A DNA stretch of 12,328 nt, taken from assembly GCA_021777285.1 (NCBI GenBank), contig JAJYDR010000068.1:1-12328 (forward strand). Reading direction: 5' to 3'. Below the pieces are notes generated by a model. That model was given only the letters and a program-made list of their open reading frames with translations, made no database searches and had not been told where the DNA came from. Below, one piece after another: positions 6,301 to 12,328 of the stretch. The first letter of the stretch is position 1; each line of letters begins with the position of its first letter. Source of the DNA: Actinomycetes bacterium. Its GTDB lineage: Bacteria > Actinomycetota > Acidimicrobiia > Acidimicrobiales > RAAP-2. The position numbers and the translations under genes were made by a program.

Positions 6301-9288
6301 ATGGGAAGTCGTCAAGTCTCAGCACCGTACGCTCTCGGGGCGATGGTCGGTTTCGTGTTGGTCAGCGTCTTCGTTGCTTCAGCGTTGACGACCTCGAGAC
6401 TGTCTAACGGGGTTTCTCATTCATATCAGCGTGCACTGGCCGCGACGAATCTTGAGTTGGCGGTAACCAAGGTGAGTGTGGTCGAGAACACCGCCATAAC
6501 GTCGCACACACTCGGCTCGATTAGCGACTTTGCGGCAGCGCTGGAACAAGCTGAAGGCGCGAAAGCAGCGTTGGGCGAGTTCGAACGAACCCCAGGTGGT
6601 GTCACTGGCTACCTCTCGCTCGAACGTCGCATCGCCGCGTTTTTGGATTCGGGGCACTACCCGCAAGCCCTGCACCTGGATCAGGCGACTGAGAACAATG
6701 TGGTGGCGAGGATTGCCCTGACCCTTCATCGCTCGAGCCAGACGGCGATGCAGCAGGCACTGCGAGAAGACGGAAACTACAAGCGTCTTTCACAGTGGGT
6801 TCATTTTCTCTTCCTGCTCGTACTCGCGTTGCTTATGGGAGGCGTGGGGCTCGTGGCATATCGCCGCGCATCGGACCTTCGCCGTCTGAGCGAGGACAGC
6901 GAACGGAGGACGCGCGCACTGCTCGAACACGCAGGCGACGCGATTCTGCTGGTCGACGGCGACGGAAAGATTACCTTTGCGAACGACGCGTGTCGGCGGC
7001 TCTTGGGCACTGAGGTTCGTGACGATTCAGATACGCGATTCCACGAACTTGCGTGCTCGTTGACGGCCCCACGACTGGCGGACGTTCTCGAAGTTGCCCG
7101 ACACAGACCGAGTGCGTTGGTCACTGAGACGATGCCCATTGGAGAAGATGGGTTGACCATCGTCGAGGTCAACGTGTGTGATTACACGGACCGACCGGTC
7201 ATTGGAGCGGTAATCGTGAACATTCGTGACATCACTCAGCGCCTGCTGACGCAAGTCGCCCTCGAACGCGAAGAGTTGTTCTCGACGGATCTAATGGAGC
7301 GCGCTCCACTCCTCATCTATGTAAAGGACCTAGATCTTCGATTCCAGCGCGTCAATGGAGGGGCCGCACAACTCCTGGATCGAAGCGTGGACGAGATCGT
7401 TGGGCATACCTCTGCCGAACTGTTCACCAGCGAGGTGGCTTCTGCGCTTGAGACGGGCGATCGCCGAGCAATTGCTGATGGTGAGTTCACCACAGAACAG
7501 ACACTGGTCGTACACGACGTCTCTACTCCCGTACTGGCGACATACTTTCTCTTGCGTGACGCGTCGGGCGAACCGTACGCCGTGGCGGCAGTGGCGATGG
7601 ACATGACGAAGGTGGAAGAACTGCGGGCAACTGAACGGGAGCTACGTGCCGGTGTCGCGCACTCGACGGACGCGATGGTCACCTCGTATCACGGATTGAT
7701 CAATTCGTGGAATCCGGCAGCCGAGCAACTCTTCGGTTACGGCGCCGCGGAGATCGTTGGCCGAGAAGTGGGCGTTCTACTAGCGCCGCCCCACCGAGAT
7801 CGGTTGCTCACGCTGGTCGACGCTGTGTACTCGGGCGAGTCGGTAACGGTGACGAGACTCACGGGACAACGCAAGGACGGCAGCACGTTCGAAGGATCGC
7901 TCGCCGCTGCCCCGATCGTGGACTCATCGGGGGTTGTCGTCGGGGTGTCGTCAGCGATTCACGACTGCACTGCCGAGATAGAACTCGCTGCACGATTGCG
8001 AACCGACGCTCTGACGGGTCTGCCTAACCGGGACGTACTGCTCGAACACATGCGCACGTTGGAGACGACGGATCCGACGGTGCTGGTCGGACGTCCTTCT
8101 CCGATCTACATCGCAGAACTTCACGTGGACCGCCTTAACCAGTTGAATTCGGTGTTCGGCGGTTCTACCGCGAGAGCTCTCGTTCGCGCCGTAGCCGAAC
8201 GACTTGCGGCGTTCTCGCTCTTGGGCTCCTTCGTGGCTTGTACCGGGCGCGGTGAGTTTGCGATCGTCTACGCAGCTAAATCCCGGGAGGACGCCGAGCG
8301 ATTCATCGAAGATGTCCATCGTGTTGTCACGGTACCGATTGAAGTGGATGCACAGGTTCTCGCCATTTCGATAAGCGTTGGCGTTTCGGAGCTCACTGGT
8401 GCCGATCTCAGTGCTGCAATCAGCGAGGTGACGTTTCTGAGCCGACAGGCGAGGCCAAGTGGTGGTAATCCGATCACTTTCTTCGACGAGTTCCACCGGC
8501 ACCAGCTGGCGAACGACGTCAATACGCTCCAAGAACTGCGAATCGCATTGCTTGAGCGACGACTTGTCCCGTACTATCAGCCAATCGTGGAGTTGGCAAC
8601 CAACGAGATCGTTGGTTTCGAGGCGTTGGTTCGGTGGCCACATGACACTCGCGGTCTCGTGACTCCCGATCAGTTCATCGAACTAGCAGAGGATAACGGA
8701 TTGATCGTCGATCTCGGACGGCAAATTCGCCTCCAAGCATGTTTACAACTCGCGCAGTGGCAACGAGCGACGAACCGCCCCTCGCTAGAAATTCACGTCA
8801 ACGTTTCTGTACACGAGTTGAGCAATTCTGACTTTATCGCGGCAACGAAATTGATGATAGAGGAATCCAAGGTTGATCCCAGTGCGGTCATTTTTGAGAT
8901 AACCGAGAGCTCGCTGGCGAACGCTGCCGACACCATGGCGACGTTATGGGAAGTGAAGGCCCTAGGTATCCGCTGGTCGATTGACGACTTCGGTACTGGT
9001 TACTCTTCTCTGTCGTACCTTCGCGATTTTCCCGTCGATAGCATGAAGATTGATCGCAGTTTCGTGATGGAATCTGGAACCCCGAAAGGCGCAGTAATGG
9101 TGAGGTCGATTCTCGACTTTGCGAGGGCACTAGACCTCGCGACGATCGCTGAGGGGATCGAAACATTTGAGCAGCGTGATCTCCTGGCTACGTTAGGAGG
9201 GCAACGAGGGCAAGGCTATTTCTGGCACCAACCGGTTCCCGCACGTGAAGCGTTCGAACTTTTGAAGGGTTGGCCACCACGACCTTAG
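6301..9288 (+). CDS. Membrane PAS-PAS-PAS-GGDEF-EAL c-di-GMP protein, probable phosphodiesterase
   Basis: This 995-residue protein has a membrane segment at about 10-30, an extracytoplasmic helical sensor region (about 31-165), a second membrane segment (166-187), three PAS domains (about 204-318, 325-437, 448-563), a GGDEF domain (about 568-735, opening with DALTGLPNR) and an EAL domain (about 745-985). The GGDEF signature is GRGEF (649-653), so the cyclase is probably inactive. It may still bind GTP and regulate the EAL domain, as known for some such hybrids. The EAL part keeps E774-A-L, NVSVHEL, EITE (866-869), D895-D896 in DDFGTGYSS, K916-I-D, E951 in EGIE and GQGYF, which predicts c-di-GMP hydrolysis. 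The ATG at 6301 directly follows an in-frame TAG, so no longer start exists. An IS element lies immediately after its stop codon. Confidence 0.93.
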   Translation: MGSRQVSAPYALGAMVGFVLVSVFVASALTTSRLSNGVSHSYQRALAATNLELAVTKVSVVENTAITSHTLGSISDFAAALEQAEGAKAALGEFERTPGGVTGYLSLERRIAAFLDSGHYPQALHLDQATENNVVARIALTLHRSSQTAMQQALREDGNYKRLSQWVHFLFLLVLALLMGGVGLVAYRRASDLRRLSEDSERRTRALLEHAGDAILLVDGDGKITFANDACRRLLGTEVRDDSDTRFHELACSLTAPRLADVLEVARHRPSALVTETMPIGEDGLTIVEVNVCDYTDRPVIGAVIVNIRDITQRLLTQVALEREELFSTDLMERAPLLIYVKDLDLRFQRVNGGAAQLLDRSVDEIVGHTSAELFTSEVASALETGDRRAIADGEFTTEQTLVVHDVSTPVLATYFLLRDASGEPYAVAAVAMDMTKVEELRATERELRAGVAHSTDAMVTSYHGLINSWNPAAEQLFGYGAAEIVGREVGVLLAPPHRDRLLTLVDAVYSGESVTVTRLTGQRKDGSTFEGSLAAAPIVDSSGVVVGVSSAIHDCTAEIELAARLRTDALTGLPNRDVLLEHMRTLETTDPTVLVGRPSPIYIAELHVDRLNQLNSVFGGSTARALVRAVAERLAAFSLLGSFVACTGRGEFAIVYAAKSREDAERFIEDVHRVVTVPIEVDAQVLAISISVGVSELTGADLSAAISEVTFLSRQARPSGGNPITFFDEFHRHQLANDVNTLQELRIALLERRLVPYYQPIVELATNEIVGFEALVRWPHDTRGLVTPDQFIELAEDNGLIVDLGRQIRLQACLQLAQWQRATNRPSLEIHVNVSVHELSNSDFIAATKLMIEESKVDPSAVIFEITESSLANAADTMATLWEVKALGIRWSIDDFGTGYSSLSYLRDFPVDSMKIDRSFVMESGTPKGAVMVRSILDFARALDLATIAEGIETFEQRDLLATLGGQRGQGYFWHQPVPAREAFELLKGWPPRP
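9285..9288. repeat. Left target-site duplication TTAG
   Basis: TTAG here matches TTAG at 10585-10588 on the other side of the insertion sequence. It includes the TAG stop codon of the PAS-GGDEF-EAL gene. Confidence 0.6.
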
Positions 9289-9299
9289 GCCTCACGTCG
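9289..9299 (+). repeat. Left terminal inverted repeat of the IS
   Basis: GCCTCACGTCG pairs with the reverse complement of 10574-10584 at 9 of 11 positions. The transposase stop codon (TGA, 9294-9292 on the minus strand) lies inside it. Confidence 0.55.
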
Positions 9300-10510
9300 A
9301 GTTTGATTGTGCGTTGAGGGTGTAGTTCCGCTCACCGCGAAAGGTGTGCGGGATGAGCGGCAGTGCGGCGAGTTGGCGGTCGCTGATCTTGACCCCGTTG
9401 GGATACCAGTGTGGGTCGTAGTCCGCCTGAATGGTGAGACCCGTCGAGGTCGAGATGCTTGAGATCAGCTCGATGATGGTGCGCAGACTCGTAAGGGGTT
9501 GCCGCGCCAGATCATGGTGATGAAGCTGAACATGCGGTGCTCGATCCTGCTCCACTTTGACGTGCCCGGCGGGTAGTGACACTCCGTGATGGCAAGTCCG
9601 ATCTCCTCGGCGAGTCGGGCGAGTTCGACTTTCCAGGCGCGAACGCGATACCCGTTGGACCCGCCAGCGTCGGCGGTGATGAGCAACGACGCGGCGTCCT
9701 TGAAGCGCTCGCGGCCCATCTGGCGCCACCAGCGCCGGATGGACTCGATTGCGAACTCCGTGGTGTCCGCGGTGTCGCCCACGTGGACCCAGCCCTCGTT
9801 GTTCGAGACGACGTAGACGCCGTAGAGGATGACCTTGGCGTACTCACCGAGTGCGGGGTCCTTGAAGTCGTGGACCGTGACGCGCTCGGGTGATCCTGAA
9901 GGCGCTCACTCGGTACCCCCGTTGGCGTAGTCGACGATCAACTCCTTCTTGGAGTCCACGACGCTGATTACCGGTTGAGCCTGGGCGAGAAAGGCGCGGC
10001 GGCGTCATTTAAGAAGTGAAATTTTCGGTCACGATCGGAGCGCTGGCCCCCTCGGTGACCTTGGTGTTGGCCTGCAGGGAGTAGCCCAGGTGGTGCAGTA
10101 GTCGCAGCACCGTGCTCGAAGAGAATTTGAAACCTCGCCGTTCCAACTCTTTCGCGAGATTCACCGAGGACTTCGACGTCCAGCGCAGCAGCGACATCGG
10201 GTTGCCCCGCGTGTCAGGGTTCACCAACTCATCGAGGGTCGCCAAGAGGCCGGGCAGCTCGTCGATCTTCAATTTGTCGCCGCCACCGACGATGCGAGGA
10301 CGCGACAAGAGCTCAATGCCCGCGGCGGCTTCGCTCTCGCACTTGGTCACGGTATTACGCGAGAGACCCGAGGCGAGTGCCACCGCACTCTTGCCGCCAC
10401 GTCCGAGCAGTGCAGCGGTGGCCCCCCACGATCACGCGTCGCTGGAGTTCGTTCATGTGGGGCAGCGCCACTTCGAAGTGACGAGCGAACCCTTCCTCGG
10501 CGACTTCCAC
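9292..10510 (-). pseudogene. ISAzo13-family transposase, frameshifted
   Basis: Read on the minus strand, homology is recoverable end to end. The N-terminus lies from a GTG at 10510 (ALPHMNELQRR). After a frame change at a six-base C-run on the plus strand (10422-10427), the frame continues as ALLGRGGKSAVALASGLSRNTV, then SLLRWTSKSSVNLAKELERRG and HHLGYSLQAN, ending at TAA 10011-10009. After a small deletion or shift it resumes with PVISVVDSKKELIVDY, meets a TGA at 9908-9906, then ERVTVHDFKDP, FAIESIRRWWRQMG, LLITADAGGSNGYR and CHYPPGTSKWSRIEHRMFSF. A last frameshift near 9500 gives GLTIQADYDPHWYPNGVKIS and FRGERNYTL. These are the DDE-type segments of ISAzo13 transposases, as I recall the family. 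At least three frame breaks and one stop make it inactive. Confidence 0.85.
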
Positions 10511-10573
10511 GCTTCAATACCCCATTACTCAGACTTACTTGAGGTGGACCTGTAGCAGGCTGGACACATAGCG

Positions 10574-10584
10574 CAACGTGAGAC
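10574..10584 (-). repeat. Right terminal inverted repeat of the IS
   Basis: The reverse complement reads GTCTCACGTTG and matches the left end at 9 of 11 positions. Confidence 0.55.
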
Positions 10585-10588
10585 TTAG
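10585..10588. repeat. Right target-site duplication TTAG
   Basis: It is identical to 9285-9288. Removing the element with one copy restores a stop codon followed directly by the hairpin at 10588-10614. Confidence 0.6.
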
Positions 10589-10614
10589 CCGAGTCCACAT
10601 GGGGTCGACTCGGC
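10588..10614. terminator. Hairpin, probable former terminator of the PAS-GGDEF-EAL gene
   Basis: GCCGAGTC (10588-10595) and GACTCGGC (10607-10614) form a perfect 8-bp stem with an 11-nt loop. No T-run follows, so it is not a textbook intrinsic terminator. In the inferred pre-insertion sequence it began at the last base of the TAG stop codon; the IS has moved it 1.3 kb away from the gene. Confidence 0.45.
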
Positions 10615-10640
10615 ACCAAGGCTCACCGGCAATTTCCGAA

Positions 10641-10668
10641 GTGTCCGGTTTTCGATCGTCGTGGACAC
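10641..10668. repeat. Inverted repeat over the doxX -35 region
   Basis: GTGTCC (10641-10646) and GGACAC (10663-10668) are exact reverse complements 16 nt apart. The right arm overlaps the -35 hexamer of the doxX promoter, so it could be an operator. Confidence 0.35.
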
Positions 10669-10690
10669 GGAGGGTTCCTATTGGTATGAG
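10662..10690 (+). promoter_or_regulatory. Promoter of the DoxX-family gene
   Basis: TGGACA (10662-10667, one mismatch to TTGACA) and TATGAG (10685-10690) are 17 nt apart. A TG one base before the -10 gives an extended -10 element. The predicted start of transcription near 10697 gives a leader of about 35 nt that carries the Shine-Dalgarno. Confidence 0.5.
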
Positions 10691-10720
10691 GTACGGTTTC
10701 TGCTACGTCATGTCTTCGTC

Positions 10721-10725
10721 GGAGG
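10721..10725 (+). promoter_or_regulatory. Shine-Dalgarno of the DoxX-family gene
   Basis: GGAGG lies 6 nt before the GTG at 10732 and fixes that start. It contrasts with the three genes here that lack any such site. Confidence 0.75.
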
Positions 10726-10731
10726 TCTTGC

Positions 10732-11277
10732 GTGCGTCATATCGGACTACTCGCCGTACGCCTCGTGTTAGGCAGCTATCTCACCGTCCACGGGTTCAAG
10801 AAACTCTTCCGGTACTTTGGTGGCTCCGGGCTGGACGCCACGGCACGAGGTTTCGAAGCGATCGGCGTGGAACCCGCTAGAGCAATGGCGACCGTGGCTG
10901 GAGCAAGTCAACTTGGCGGGGGACTCCTCACTCTTGCGGGCGTCGCGGATCCACTGGGTCCTGCGCTCCTCGCAGGAAATATGGCGGTTGCCGCCGTCGC
11001 GCTTCGAAAGAATGGTCCGATGTCCCAGCGCGGAGGCTACGAACTACCGCTCACAAACCTCGCCGCAGCGGTGGCTTTGATGAGCAGCGGAGCGGGCGTG
11101 CTTCGTCTAGGCCCGCCTCTGTCCAAATCGTTGATCCGGATCATTTTATTTGCGGGGACAGCCATGACTATTGGTTCATTAGTACAGCTGCTACGCAGAC
11201 GACCAACTACACCCTGCGAACGCAACAAAATGCAAACTGAATCGACCAGCGAATGTGGAATCAACCATGAGATTTGA
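10732..11277 (+). CDS. DoxX-family membrane protein
   Basis: The 181-residue protein opens with IGLLAVRLVLGSYLTVHGFKKLF, the first helix and HGxxKLF motif of the DoxX family. Further hydrophobic segments lie at about 49-71, 73-94, 103-127 and 132-157, one more than the four usually described. A basic, polar tail follows (LLRRRPTTPCERNK). DoxX relatives are cytoplasmic-membrane proteins, some linked to thiosulfate:quinone oxidation or thiol redox balance, but the function of this subfamily is not known. It has its own promoter and a clear Shine-Dalgarno. Its stop codon (TGA, 11275-11277) overlaps the -35 box of the thiC promoter. Confidence 0.82.
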   Translation: MRHIGLLAVRLVLGSYLTVHGFKKLFRYFGGSGLDATARGFEAIGVEPARAMATVAGASQLGGGLLTLAGVADPLGPALLAGNMAVAAVALRKNGPMSQRGGYELPLTNLAAAVALMSSGAGVLRLGPPLSKSLIRIILFAGTAMTIGSLVQLLRRRPTTPCERNKMQTESTSECGINHEI

Positions 11278-11302
11278 CGGGCTACGCGAGAAACACTAGC
11301 GT
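11274..11302 (+). promoter_or_regulatory. Promoter of the TPP riboswitch-thiC transcript
   Basis: TTGACG (11274-11279) and TAGCGT (11297-11302) are exactly 17 nt apart. This places the transcription start near 11309, just before the riboswitch. The -35 overlaps the last codons of the doxX-like gene. Confidence 0.6.
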
Positions 11303-11310
11303 CGGTCCAA

Positions 11311-12328
<1,018 letters not shown>

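Larger units (their letters stand above)
9289..10584 (-). mobile_element. Defective ISAzo13-family insertion sequence
   Basis: The element is 1296 bp, bounded by imperfect 11-base terminal inverted repeats: GCCTCACGTCG at 9289-9299 and, on the minus strand, GTCTCACGTTG from 10584 to 10574 (9 of 11 identical). TTAG flanks both ends. It carries a single transposase frame on the minus strand, broken by frameshifts and stops, so it cannot move on its own. The length and gene content suit ISAzo13 elements; the exact duplication size typical of the family is not something I can confirm. Confidence 0.75.

Noticed and set aside
5874..6407. A 177-codon plus-strand frame antisense to the pabB-pabC start and running into the next gene
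   Set aside because: It overlaps two well-supported genes, has no family similarity I can see and looks like a shadow frame.
9576..9893. A 105-codon plus-strand frame inside the IS element
   Set aside because: It is antisense to clear transposase homology (ITADAGGSNGYR, PPGTSKWSRIEHR) and has no features of its own.

Overview
The window looks like part of an actinobacterial chromosome. It is GC-rich (roughly 60% by eye), several genes start with GTG, and three genes have a -10-like hexamer exactly 6 nt before the start codon, which fits leaderless mRNAs. The gene content (a siroheme nitrite/sulfite reductase with two cysteine quartets, a PabB-PabC fusion, a TPP-riboswitch thiC) would suit the class Acidimicrobiia, but that placement is inference. 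No ribosomal or tRNA gene is present to fix it.

Layout. Positions 1-1519 are a decayed or accessory stretch. It holds the end of an unknown reading frame, a strongly coding-like frame broken by two in-frame TGA codons (403-813), and a weak minus-strand remnant (1227-1513). A short NAD(P)-binding epimerase-like gene follows (1520-2107), then a repeat and hairpin cluster. A complete nitrite/sulfite reductase (2394-4169) has an IscR/Rrf2-like palindrome over its promoter. Convergent to it is the folate gene pabB-pabC (4332-6119, minus). Divergent from that is a 995-residue membrane PAS-PAS-PAS-GGDEF-EAL protein (6301-9288) whose cyclase motif is degenerate and whose phosphodiesterase motifs are intact.

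An ISAzo13-family insertion sequence (9289-10584) sits directly after the stop codon of that gene. It is flanked by a TTAG direct repeat and carries a frameshifted transposase, so it is dead. To its right are a hairpin that was probably next to the c-di-GMP gene before insertion, a promoter, a DoxX-family membrane protein (10732-11277), and then a promoter, a TPP riboswitch and the first 305 residues of thiC (11413 to the window end).

The intact genes are mostly independent metabolic or signalling units: sulfur or nitrogen assimilation, p-aminobenzoate for folate, c-di-GMP turnover and thiamine pyrimidine synthesis. I found no defence system, CRISPR array or other multi-gene novel system. The most notable observations are the TGA-interrupted frame, the operator-like palindrome at the reductase, the shared leaderless architecture and the precise IS insertion between a stop codon and its hairpin.
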